The translations under genes were made by a program, and so were the position numbers. Under the pieces are notes generated by a model. It saw only the letters and a program-made list of their open reading frames with translations, was not told the origin of the DNA and did no database searches. A DNA stretch of 64,000 bases from Brasenia schreberi (taxonomy: Eukaryota; Streptophyta; Magnoliopsida; Nymphaeales; Cabombaceae), in NCBI GenBank assembly GCA_036023115.1, contig JAYKKT010000040.1, positions 5,491,001-5,555,000 on the forward strand, given 5' to 3'. Shown piece by piece: positions 48,501 to 60,500 of the stretch (position 1 is its first letter; each line of letters begins with the position of its first letter).

Positions 48501-51500
48501 ATTGAAAGACAATGCGGAAGGGAAATGACTTGTAATGTAAATTGCTAAAGGGAAATTGCGGAGGAGAAATTGCAAAAGGGAAATATGGCTATATCTTAAG
48601 AGCGGAAAGGCTCAATAGTGCAAGTGTGTGCCGTGCATATATGTAAAGACTACGCACACTGCTGAACCTTAAAACCCAAATCTTAAAGACATAGCCGAAA
48701 GGGAAATACTTATAATATATATGGACCCGAAGGTCGCCAATGTATTGCGTGGGTGTTGTGTATATATTGAAAGACAACTCACACGACTTAAATGAAACCC
48801 AAATATAAATTGCAATATGGCCTTGACTAAGGTCTTGGGAGTAAGAGTGAAAGCTCAATGTGTGTGAGTGTATAATTGAAATACTACGCACATGACATGA
48901 AATTAAACCCAAATATAAATTGCAATATGGCCTTAACTAAGGTCTTGGGAGTAAGAGCGAAAGCTCAATGTGTGTGAGTGTATAATTGAAATACTACACA
49001 CACGACATGAAATTAAACCCAAGGGAAAATATAACACGGCCCTTACTTGGGACTTGCAAATAAGAGCGAAAGCTCAATGTGTGTGACTGCGAGAATTGAA
49101 AGACAACACACACAACTTAAGCAAAACCCCACGCAACTTAAAGTATATAAATAAATTTATATCTTAAGGGCTGATTAGGCCTGTGTGTGTTCAAAATCGT
49201 GCACAACTAAGAGCAAGGTAGGCTAAGTGCACGTGTGTGTGGGTGTGCCAAGCCACGTTATTACAAGCGGGGGGAGACAATGCTCTGTTATTACAACCCC
49301 GTATCAAATTTAATTTAGCTTAAGCAAGTCTACAAATGAGGACCGAGTTAGTCACTTACGTATAGCTGGTCCGGAGGTGACTTGCTTGAGCTTGGGCTTG
49401 GGCGTCACCTTGGGCTGCAAGAGGGAGCTCCTCGGAATGGCACGGCAAGGGAGTGATTGGCCGGGTGAAGCAAGGATGGTGGATGAGGCGCCTTGGGGCT
49501 AGCCGGCTGATAGGAGGGTGCTGTTGTGGTGTCTTGGTGTTGAAGTAGTTAGGGAGTGTCACTAAGGTGTAGGGCTGGTCCTAGGGAAGGTAGAGCTAAG
49601 GGGTGACTAGGGGGTGGTTTAAAGGAGAGGGTGGAAGGTTGCGGGTGTGACAAGGTGCAGCCGGCTGTGGCTGGCCGACTGGTGGCAGTTTAAGTGGTGG
49701 CCGGCTGGGGTAGCTAGGGGTGTTTAGGAATGGCGAGGGGGAGCTAGCTAGGGTGTTGGCTAAGGGATGGTTAAAGGGGAGGAAGGGCAGGTCTTAGGGA
49801 AAGGGGTAAGGTGGCTGGGATAGTTAGGTGCAGTCGGGCAGAGATTGGCCGACTGGTGGCAGGTTAGGTGGTGGCCGGCTGGGGTATGGTTGAAGGGTGG
49901 CTGAGAGTGGAGGGGGAGTGAAGATAAGAAGAAAAAAGTGCATCGAGCTATTCGGACTAAATGGTGGAACCTCAAAAGCGAGAAAAAAGATATATTTAAA
50001 CAGAAAGTCCTTCACGGAGATGCTTGGAATTATGTTGGTACACCTTGTGATATGTGGAACAATATGGCTATACATATTAGGAAAGTGGCGAAAGATGTGT
50101 TAGGTGAATCTAAGGGAGGTGTACCGGCACAAAAAGAAGCTTGGTGGTAGAGTGAAGTAGTGCAAAATAAAATCAAAGCAAAGAGGGCATGTTACAAATT
50201 ACATTATGCTAAGAAAACTAGTGAAACTTTAAAGGCTTATAAGAAAGTAAAGAAAGAAGTGAAAAAGGCCGTCAGTGAAGCAAAAACTAAAATTTTGGAG
50301 GATTAATATAAAAAACTCAACTCAAAAGAGGGTGAAGAGATTTTTAGGATAGTTAGGGCTACAGATAAGAAAACTAAAGATCTTAATTATGTTATATGCA
50401 TTAAAGGCGAGGATGAAAAAATAAACCACAATTTCTACCGACGTATTCAAAAGATGTTAGTATTAGATGATATAAGAAATAGATGAAAAAACTATTTTTA
50501 TAAGCTTTTTAATGAAAATAAAGATGTTAGTATTAGCTTAGGAGAGTTAGCTAAATCAGAAAAGTATATAAACCACAATTTCTACCGACGTATTCAAAAG
50601 AATGAAGTCAAAGAGGCTCTTAAACATATGAAGGGCGGTAAATCGGTAGGACCATATAATATTCCTATAGAAGTTTGGAAAATACTAGGAGAAATAGGAA
50701 TCACTTGGTTCACAAAACTATTTAATGAAATATGGAGAAACTAAAAGATACCCGAGGAATAGAGAGTGAGTACACTTATATCCATATATAAGAACAAGGG
50801 AGATATTAAGAATTGTGCGAATTATTGAGGTACCAAGTTAATAAGCCATACTATGAAATTGTGGGAAAGAATTATCGAACGTAGGTTAAGACAAGTATCA
50901 AGTACAACAGAGAACCAATTTGGATTCATGTTAGGCAGATCTACGATTGAAGCGATTCACCTTTTGAGACGTCTTATGGAACATTTTAGAGCAAAAAAGA
51001 AAAACCTTCATATGATATTTATTGATCTAGAAAAAGCTTACGATAGGGTACCGAGGAAGGTTCTTTGAAGAATCTTGAAAAAAAGAGGTATCCCATTGAC
51101 ATACATTAACCTTATAAGAGACATGTACGAGGGTACGAAAACATGTGTGAGGACTCATGAAGGAAAGACAAACTTCTTTGAAGTTAATATTGGGTTACAT
51201 TAAGGATCAACTTTAAGTCCATACTTATTTATAATGGTGATTGAAGAGTTAACAAAACATATTCAAGATGAAGTACATTGTGTATGTTATTTGCAGATGA
51301 CACTGTGTTAGTGGAGGAGTCAAAAGAAAAAGTTAATAGAAAATTAGAACTATGGAGAGAAAAATTAGAAAGCAAAGACCTCTGACTTAGTAGAATAAAG
51401 ACGGAATATATGGAATGTAGGTTTGAACATTTGGTTACTTCAGAGGACATAGAAATTAAAATTGGCACACATTGCATCCTCTAAAAGGAAAGTTTTAAAT

Positions 51501-54500
51501 ACCTAAGGTCAATTTTTCATAGTGACGTATAAAATTAATGCTGGTTGGTTAAAATGGAGAGGAGCATTAGGCTATGTCACATGGGTGCGGGTGCAGGATA
51601 TGGCAAATTTCAAAAATTTTGGGTGTGGCGACACGACCAAGGTATATAATATTATATATTATACATAATATTCAAGCTACAACAAGTGACACATCAATTA
51701 ACATAAGTATATGACAATAGCAGGTACACAACTTTATATTAAAGCAAAACACATAAACTGTAAACAACTATTAATTTCATCATCATAATACACAAATCAA
51801 TCTTCACTATCTGGACCCATTTATCCAAAAAGACTCGAACTTCAAAATCAATACCAAATTTTGAAGCGTGGAATATCCACACAAAAGGAAGTGAACAAGG
51901 TCCACGTTGAGATATTTTTCTATGTTCATCTCGGAGTTTCATGGGAGATGATGGAAGACAAGCTGAAGGAGCATTTTGGAAACTATGGTGAGGTAACTTA
52001 GGTGGTCATCATGGGAGATAAGGTCACAAGTTGACTAAGAGGCTTTGGTTTCATTGTCTTCACGGATTACTCCCTCTTTGATCGGGTTTTCCAGGATAAA
52101 TACACCATAAATGGCAGAACCGTGAGTTACAAAAAAAAATTTTTTTTTGCCATGCTGCACCGACTCATAATTTTTGTAATCCATGTTGTAAAATCCGACG
52201 AAGTTTTACGCTGATTGTCGGAAGCCTAACACAACCCTCCTCCTTTATCCGAGCTTGGGACCAGCAATGCAAGGATGATCCCTTACATGGGCGGAGTTAT
52301 ATTAACCTCTTGGAAAAAAGAGGGATCTCATTGGCATATATTAACCTTATAAGAGACATGTATGATTGTGCAAAAACATGTGTGAGGACTCATGAAAGAA
52401 CGACAGACTTCTTTGAAGTTAATATTGGGTTACATCAAGGATCAACTTTAAGTCCATACTTATTTATAATGGTGATGGATGAGTTAACAAAACATATTCA
52501 AGATGAAGTACCTTGGTGTATGCTATTTGCTGATGACATTGTATTAGTGGAGGAGTCTAAGGAAAAAGTTAATAAAAAATTAGAACTATGGAGAGAAACA
52601 TTAGAAAGCAAAGGCCTGCGACTTAGTAGAACAAAGACAGAATATATGGAATGTAAGTTTGATCATTTGGCTACTTCAGAGGACATAGAAATTAAAATTG
52701 ACACACATTGCATTCCCCAAAAGGAAAGTTTTAAATACCTAGGGTCAATTTTTCAAAGTGATGGAAGAATTGATGGAGATGTTACACATAGAATTAATGC
52801 TGGTTGGTTAAAATGGAGAGGAGCATCAGGTATTCTTTGTGATAAGAAGATACCATTAAAATTAAAAGGTAAATATTATAGAGCATCAATTAGGCCTGCC
52901 ATGTTTTATGGTTCTGAGTGTTGGGCAGTTAATCATCAACATGAACAAAAGATGTCTGTGACAGAAATGAAGATGTTGAGATGGATGAGTGGTCATACAA
53001 GAAAAGACCGTATACATAATGAGGTTATTAGAAACAAATTAGGAGTGGCACCAATAGAGGATAAAATGAGAGAACATCATTTAAGATGGTTTGGTCATAT
53101 AGAACGAAGATCAGAAGAAGAACCTGTAAGAAGGGTAGAAAAACTAAATTTGGAAAGTATTAAAAGAGGTAGAGGACGACCACAAAAGTGTTGGAAAGAA
53201 ACAATAAAGAATGATCTAGCTTATTGGGAGTTAACTGCTAACATGGCACACGATAGAGATCTGTGGAAACAAAGAATCCATGTAGCCGACCCCGTCTAGT
53301 ATGGGAAAAGGCTTAGTTGTTGTTGTTGTTGTATGCTGCACCGACACGGTGTTGGTGTCGCACCCGTGTCGAGGTCGACATTCCACCTCTTAGAAGTGTC
53401 TGTGTGACTTAGGCATTAGGTATTCTTTGTGATAAGAAGATACCATTAAAGTTAAAAGGTAAATATTATAAAGCAGCAATTACACCTGCCATGTTTTATG
53501 GTTATGAGTGTTGGACAAAAATGAAGATGTTGAGATGAATAAGTGGTCATACAAGAAAAGACCGTATACATAATGAGGTTATTAAAAACAAATTGGGAGT
53601 GGCATCAATAGAGAATAAAATGAGAGAATATCGTTTAAGATGGTTTGGACATATAGAAAGAAGATCGAAAGAAGTTCAAAAGAAGAACCTATAAGAAGGT
53701 ATGAAAAACTAAATTTAGAAAGTATTAAAAGAGGTAGAGGACGACCACAAAAGTGTTGGAAAGAAACAATAAAGAATGATCTAGCTTATTGTGAGTTAAC
53801 TGCTAACATGGCACATGATAAGCTAAGTCACACAGACACTTCTAAGGGGTGGAGTATCGACCTCGACACTGGTGCGACACCGACACCGACATCGTGTCGG
53901 GTGCGGCATGGCAAAAAAAAAATTTTTGCAAAAAAAAAGTTTACAATTTTTTTTTTTTTTTTGTAACTTACGGTTAAATGGGTCCGGATAATGAAGATTG
54001 ATTTGTGTATTATGATGAAATTAGTAGTTGTTTACCATTTATATGTTTTGCTTTAATATAAACTTATAAAGTTGTGTACTTGCTATTGTAGTTGTATATC
54101 ATATTAGCTTCAATGATTTTGGGTGCGAACAATTGGTTTCTTATTACTCAATGTGATTGGATTCTTGACTCCATACTGTATGCCTTTGCACATAATAATC
54201 TTTGTCACCAAACACATTTAAAGACCAAGAACATTACCTGATCAATAGAACAGAAGAGTATGACATCACTAGTGGATCCTAGCACAAATACTAGTATATG
54301 TTATATCCTACTAAAGATCTTGAAACTCTTTGAATCCATAACTTCGATATTTTGTAGCTCATAAAATCATTGTAAGTTTCAGATCATTATGTGAGAACTT
54401 GCTAATTGATACCTATGTGCACCCAAAATTAGCAAATACTAGTTGTATTATGATTGATTTATTTAGGTTGAATATTATATATAATATATAATATTATATA

Positions 54501-57500
54501 CCCTAACCGTGTCGCCGCACCCAAAATTTTTGAAATTTGCTGTATCCCGCACCCGCACCCGCACCCGTGTGACATAGATGATAAGGCTATGTGGAAACAA
54601 AGAATCCACGTAGCCGACCCCATCTGGTATGGGAAAAGGCTTAGTTGTTGTTGATATAAAAACTAATGCGTATGGAAAGTAGAGTACAATAGATGTACCC
54701 TCAGAGCAAGTGACTGCTGAGGTCATTCCTTTTCCTCCTTAGCAGCTACTTAACATGCATATATACGGGAAACTCATCTTTTGCAAATTTCCCTTTCTTC
54801 GTTTCATTCATTAAACTTAAAACTTATTTGATGCTAATGGCCTTCAGGTCAATCTTATGGATGTTGGCTCAACCAAATACACCAAATCCCAAATATCAGG
54901 TGAGATTATTAAACAAAAATTGCATTGATATAAGGTATAAAGAATGCATTATGATTCCTTTAACTATACAAGAATGTGACTCAAAGTAGCATATAATTGA
55001 TGTTCTATCCATGAGAATACAATTTTATCACATTACTGACTGAAATACGATAAGAATCCAGAGAAAAGAAAATGAAGTTTTGCATGTGGAAGTACTAGCC
55101 TGGATCTCAGCATCAGCTTCAGTAATATTGCTTTCAAGGACTTTCTCTGTTAACCCTGGAAAAGGAATAAAGGAAACGCAATCACCCAAATCGTAACCAA
55201 GGAATGCCACCAGAAACCACTGTTCTGCACTACAGGAAGCCCATAACAAGATTGAAAGTAGGCCACATAAAGATCAAGTGGACGCATACCACTAGCAGAA
55301 TGGTGAGTCTGACACCACTCTCCCATATTATCAAGGCATTCCTTTGTTTGGTAAATTATCAAGTCTGGACCCTGGAAAAACAACACAGTGAAATGAAAGA
55401 TAAACATCAAAATACATCCATAACGCCAAGGAGATTTAAGAATATGCAAGTCCACAGTAAGTTGCAACTGTCATAACCAAAACATCCTTCAAAATGATAC
55501 AATTTATGGAAGCTAATGATGGAAAAGCATTTTGAATTTGAAATTAAAAAATACAAAGCATGCATCTGAATTTTGTCTCCAAGAAAAAAGTTCCCCACTT
55601 TACCTCAAACAGTAACAGACTTCACAACTGCCCCTGCATCTATGATAATTTTGATCACTGTAATCGTGAAATACGGACACATACAGGTCATACTTAATAC
55701 AATCAAGCAGATGCAAATGACCTAGACTCCAATTAAATTGTCCAAATATGAACCCATGGATAGACTTGGGAATCAACAGTTGGACCCTGTTTGTTGATGA
55801 AAACTACAAATAAAATAGTGTATCAGGGATTTATATCCATTGATTCTTTAACTGCTGGAACAAAAGTTATACGCAAGTTGGATTGTAGCAATTCAAAATT
55901 TGGTCGTTCAACATGATCATCTCATGGTCACAGATTTAGAATTTTGGAAAAAGAAAAAGTTGCCATTGCACTGCAATTAACCAGGTAGACATGCACATAC
56001 ATTAGATTGACAGATAGAAAGACAAACAGATAGGAAAGCATCCCCAAATTCAGATCCCTCAAATATTAAAACTAAAATAACTTGATAAATCGAGTTCAGG
56101 ACACCAAATATTATAATGCCTAAACCGAGTCTAACCCTCCCACCACCTTCACTTCCATACTATATATGTACATGCATGTTCCTATATCAGTGACTAAGAC
56201 GAAGAACAATTAGCAGAACGCCGGAAATAGAACCTTGGTCCCTCTTCCTTTAGGGGGAAGTAAAAGAAGAAAAAACAAATTAAATAAACACAAATAGAAG
56301 GCTTTTGTTTTCCTGAAAGTAACAAGAAAATGCTTGTTACCTCAGCCAAATCGGCTAGTGTTCCATCGGTTATAATACATGCAATCTCCAGAATTTTATC
56401 AGTGTCAACATCCAAACCTATGTAAAATAGAAGATTAACATCTTTAGTCTGAAAACAGTGAAGGAGAAAGAACCCAGTCAACTTCGGAAGGCCTACTGCA
56501 CAATAACCAAACATGGGACTGTGTATAACTTGAAAGAGAATAGAAAGGGAGGGAGTAAGCAAATAGTTGAAGCGGATATCCTAACTCTAAGTAGATCAAA
56601 AGCTAGATGTTTCTCACTCATAAAAAGGATTAATCAAAACTTAAAATAGTAACTATCTTATACTATTATATTATTGATCAGGAACACACTTTGTAGGGCA
56701 CCCCTTATTATGACTAAAATGATAAGCGGGCAAGGGTGACTTCATAATGGCATGGATGAGGTAAACATGCAAGGTTCCTTGCATTAGGGCAAGTACAAAG
56801 GGTTAAGGAAATTATCCCACCATATGGACTAGTAGATAGATTCTAGTGCAAGGGTCTTCACATGAACGTCAATCAAATAAAAGGGTCAAGAAAGCTCCTT
56901 TAAGCAAATAGAACTCTGATATGTAAAATATTGGCACATCTGCATAAAACGCATAAAATGAGCATCTAACTTCATTTGAGTGATGTTGGTAAACTAGGCT
57001 AGTTAAATGGCTTCACCATATGTTCAAGTAATCCAAATGCTGAACCAAGTTTGGCTTAGGTAATCCAATTCTCAAAATAACCAAAAATTGCTTGTGCTAC
57101 TCTGCTATAATTCCATCAGACCTATTCTCGTTCCCGTACTTGAATAACCATGTTTTTGCTTCCATTACTCGATGACACTAAATGATTAACCAAATAAACT
57201 GACACAGTACCTTGACATTGATATTCTTGGATCTGGATCTCCTGCCAAGTATGTCCAAACTTCTGGGACCAGGGATATCTCAAACATGTCACTACTATAC
57301 GAATGGCCTATTTAGGGAAACTATGAGGAGAATCATAAAAAGAAAAATCTTCCAAGGGCATGAATTCACAAATGCTTCCCAGAATACGAGAACAAAACAA
57401 GAAAAACAGAAATGCCATCTCCATCAGCAATATACATGTGAAGTGGCCGTATTGCCCTTGTGAATAGCCAGAGGATAATCCAAAATATTCTAGATGTCTT

Positions 57501-60500
57501 TTAGTACAACAGCAAAGTACAGAGTGTCACTTGTCATGTTACTACTACTGATACCTTTTATTCCCACTAGTACTAGTATCTCCAAGTGATCTTTTGAAAC
57601 CTTGTTTAACAACTAGACATAGTTATATAAACTACAGCAAGATCTCAGGATAATTTCATGCCATTACATCAATGATCACATGAGAAGCATAATGACAATG
57701 ACATTGCAAAAAGAAAAACAGAAAGATAAACGCCAAGGGTGGGGGTGCATGGAGGAAAAACAAACATGTCTCCAACGGGTGTTGATTTCTCCCATCCTGG
57801 AATGACCAAAATTGCTTATTTTCCTTTTTGAGGTAATATAATTGTAATATATGTTTTAACACCATGCTTTGCCCATCATGCCTTTGAATATCGGGTGGTA
57901 CTTTCAGATCTAGGCATAGGGTAGGGTCTCTTTGTCCATGAGAAGTATACTGACAAGCTTGATATCTTCCCTTTTGGAATGGCCCATGTTTAAGAAAACG
58001 ATTCTTCAAGTTGCTTGAGGAATCCCAACTAATTTGTCAAATGAACAAACTGAGAATAGCCACGAAACCAATTCACCAAAAGCTTAGTGTTTCAATATTC
58101 AATACAAGTCACATAACAAGTCAAATATCAAAACAATTAAGAGTCAAACAAGTGTCAAGGTGCTGCAAAACATGTATTATTAAGAGGTAAGAGGCTCTAT
58201 TTATGGAGCAAGAACAGAGAAGAGAGAGAAGCATCCAACATTCAGCTGTTGGGGAGATGGCTATATTTACTAGGGTCCTGATGGCCCATACTATCCAATA
58301 CCCAAACACGGGCTTGGACCCTAGTGGCCTATCCTATTTATTGTTTCATAGGACACAAATCTTTGTGAGGGCCTTGGGATTCTACGAGGTAGTTTTCTTG
58401 TTTTTTAGGTCTTCTAGCATAGCTAGAGGAAAAGGCTCCATAATATCACGAGACTCGTCGTGTGTTTATCTTGTTGCCTTAAATCAATAGTTTATTCTTT
58501 ATCACTATCTTCATCTCACTATCTTCTAAGTTTGCAAAGTCATTTAGAAAGGTATATTTTTCTTTAACTTTAATGTTAGAGTCATAATAATAGTTATCTT
58601 CTAAAAATTTTACATATCTTGACACATAAAGTTTGTCTCCTTTGGGATCAAAACGGCTATAACCTTTTTTGTGTAACCTAGAAAGACACACTCAATGAAG
58701 ATAATTTATCATTCGTATCTGTATAAACAAAACATTTACAACAAAAAACTCTTAATCTTTCATAATATGCTTAATCTTTCATAATATGGAGCATGTCTAA
58801 ACAAATTTTCAAAAGAAGACACATTGTGAAGTTGAGAAGAAGGTATTTTATTTATTAGATAAACAACGATAAGGGTCGCTTCCGCCCACAAGAATTTTGA
58901 AACAATACTAACAATCAAGAGAGTTCGAGTGGTTTCTATAATATGCCTATGTTTCCGTTCGACTAAGCCATTTTGTTGTAGAGTTTTTGTGTAAGATTTT
59001 TGGTGTAAAATTCCATGTATTTCTATATAATTTTGAAATTCTTTTGACATGTACTCACCACCAGAATCTTATTTTAAAATTTAAAGAGTTGTGTCAAATT
59101 GATTTTTAATCATATTGTGAAATGTGAAGAAATTTTTAAAGACTTCGTATTTATGTTTTAAAAGAAATATCCAAGTATATCTAGTAAAATCATTTACGAA
59201 AGTCACATAGTATCCTACTCTTCCTTTAGAAACAATAGGAGCGAATCCCCAAACATCGGAATAAACCAACTCAAAAGGTTTATTCATAATAAAGCTTCTT
59301 TCACCAAACGATGTGTGATACAATTTTCCAAGAATACATTCTTTACAAACAAAATATTTAACTTTAATACTTTTAAACAAAGAATGATTACCCAACTTGT
59401 TAATGTCTAAATGTCCTAATCTTTTGTACCAAATAATGGTGTCATAAACTACACCACATTTGTCAAAATTTGGTACAACCAAATTATCCATTTTCTCTAT
59501 GGCCTTGTCCAATCACCTTTTTTTATTAGTGATTTTGTACCACACAATTTTTGGATAAGAAAGTGAATATACAACTATTGTCACAAATTTGAGCAATGAA
59601 AAGAATATTTAAATTAAGTTTTAACATAAAACTTACAATGAGTACCTCAAAATCTTTATTTTCAAAGCTTCTAATATCATCCACTTGAAGTTTTATACCA
59701 TCGGCCATAAAAACATGTTTATTTAAAATCTTTTGGCAAGAGTTTTTCAAAAGATTTCTTTTATATGCCATGTAAAATGAAGCACTCAAATCTAAGAACC
59801 AAGACATACCTTCAGAATTTGTTAATAGCACATTGGCGGAAATGCTAGCCTTTTCTTTGAACATCTCTTCTATGTATGTCATGATGTTGAAACTTGAAAG
59901 GTAGAACTCCTTCTTCTTTATCTTCTATAGTGGTTTTGATATGTTCACTTTCCTTACACTAGAGGTAAATGGTGCTTTTGTTTGGCCATGAACTTGTGAG
60001 CTTTTTTATTTGTCCTTCAATGTTCTTGATGTGAGGAGACTTGCATGTCTTTAGATTCATCCTCGGTTTTGATGCAACAAAAACAACCTCTTTGGAAGCA
60101 TTTAAAGTTTTTAATCTAGTTTATTCCATAACTAGATCGGCAAGAGACTCATCCTCCTTTGGCCTTGGTTTCCTATGGATTAAGGTAGATATTATATTTT
60201 CAAAATCTCTAAGGTCTCGCATGAATAAGAAAAAATATTGATTGTCCAAATATTATTGAAACTCATCCATTTTTTGAAGTTTTCCAAATTTATCAAAACT
60301 TCGAAGTTGATTCCATCATCCGAAAAATTCATTGTGGTAATGTCTAATGCTCAAATTGCCTTGCTTGAGTATTATCATTCTTTCAATTAAATCAATTTGA
60401 AAACGAAATCATCTTGAGAATGAATTTCCTTCAAATATTCTGAAGTTTCAAAAGTATTTTCAAAGATGTTAATTCTATTTTTAATCTTATCATCTACATT

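Larger units (their letters stand above)
47646..49921 (-). mobile_element. Gypsy-like LTR retrotransposon fragment
   Basis: On the minus strand the segment 47996-47976 reads TTTGGCACGCCCGGTGGGAC, a motif I associate with the primer-binding region of some plant Ty3/gypsy elements. It is followed by an open frame of 70 codons at 47859-47647 with a coiled-coil-like segment ([20 protein letters not shown]), suggestive of a gag N-terminus. The roughly 1.9 kb before it would be a 5' LTR. It contains 110-bp tandem repeats and a C-rich block (minus strand) at 49925-49360. Only the 5' part of the element is present. No duplication of the target was found and about 35 bases of the host RTE are missing at the junction. 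Confidence 0.45.
51572..53412 (+). mobile_element. hAT-like DNA transposon carrying an RRM fragment
   Basis: Flanked by the 8-bp duplication GCATTAGG (51564-51571 and 53413-53420), the size typical of hAT elements. Its ends are imperfect inverted repeats CTATGTCACA... and (reverse) CTAAGTCACA.... It carries subterminal GGGTGC-type repeats but no transposase. It contains a fragment of a host RNA-binding protein gene (51933-52124) and, inserted later, an RTE LINE (52164-53332). It is a non-autonomous element inside RTE copy E. Confidence 0.82.
46664..54651 (+). mobile_element. RTE LINE interrupted by three other elements (copy E)
   Basis: Pieces in order: 46664-47645 (5' part and endonuclease; [14 protein letters not shown] at 47350), 49922-51571 (linker and reverse transcriptase, [14 protein letters not shown] at 51020), 53413-53822 (RT C-terminus) and 54578-54651 (terminal AAAGGCTTAGTTGTTG). 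The breaks are filled by a gypsy-like fragment (47646-49921) and two hAT-like elements (51572-53412 and 53823-54577). Removing the two hAT-like elements restores a continuous RTE. Frameshifts and stops throughout. Confidence 0.85.

Noticed and set aside
49356..50075. Proline-rich minus-strand open frames
   Set aside because: They arise from the C-rich strand of a low-complexity block; they cross into RTE sequence and have no start or splice context.
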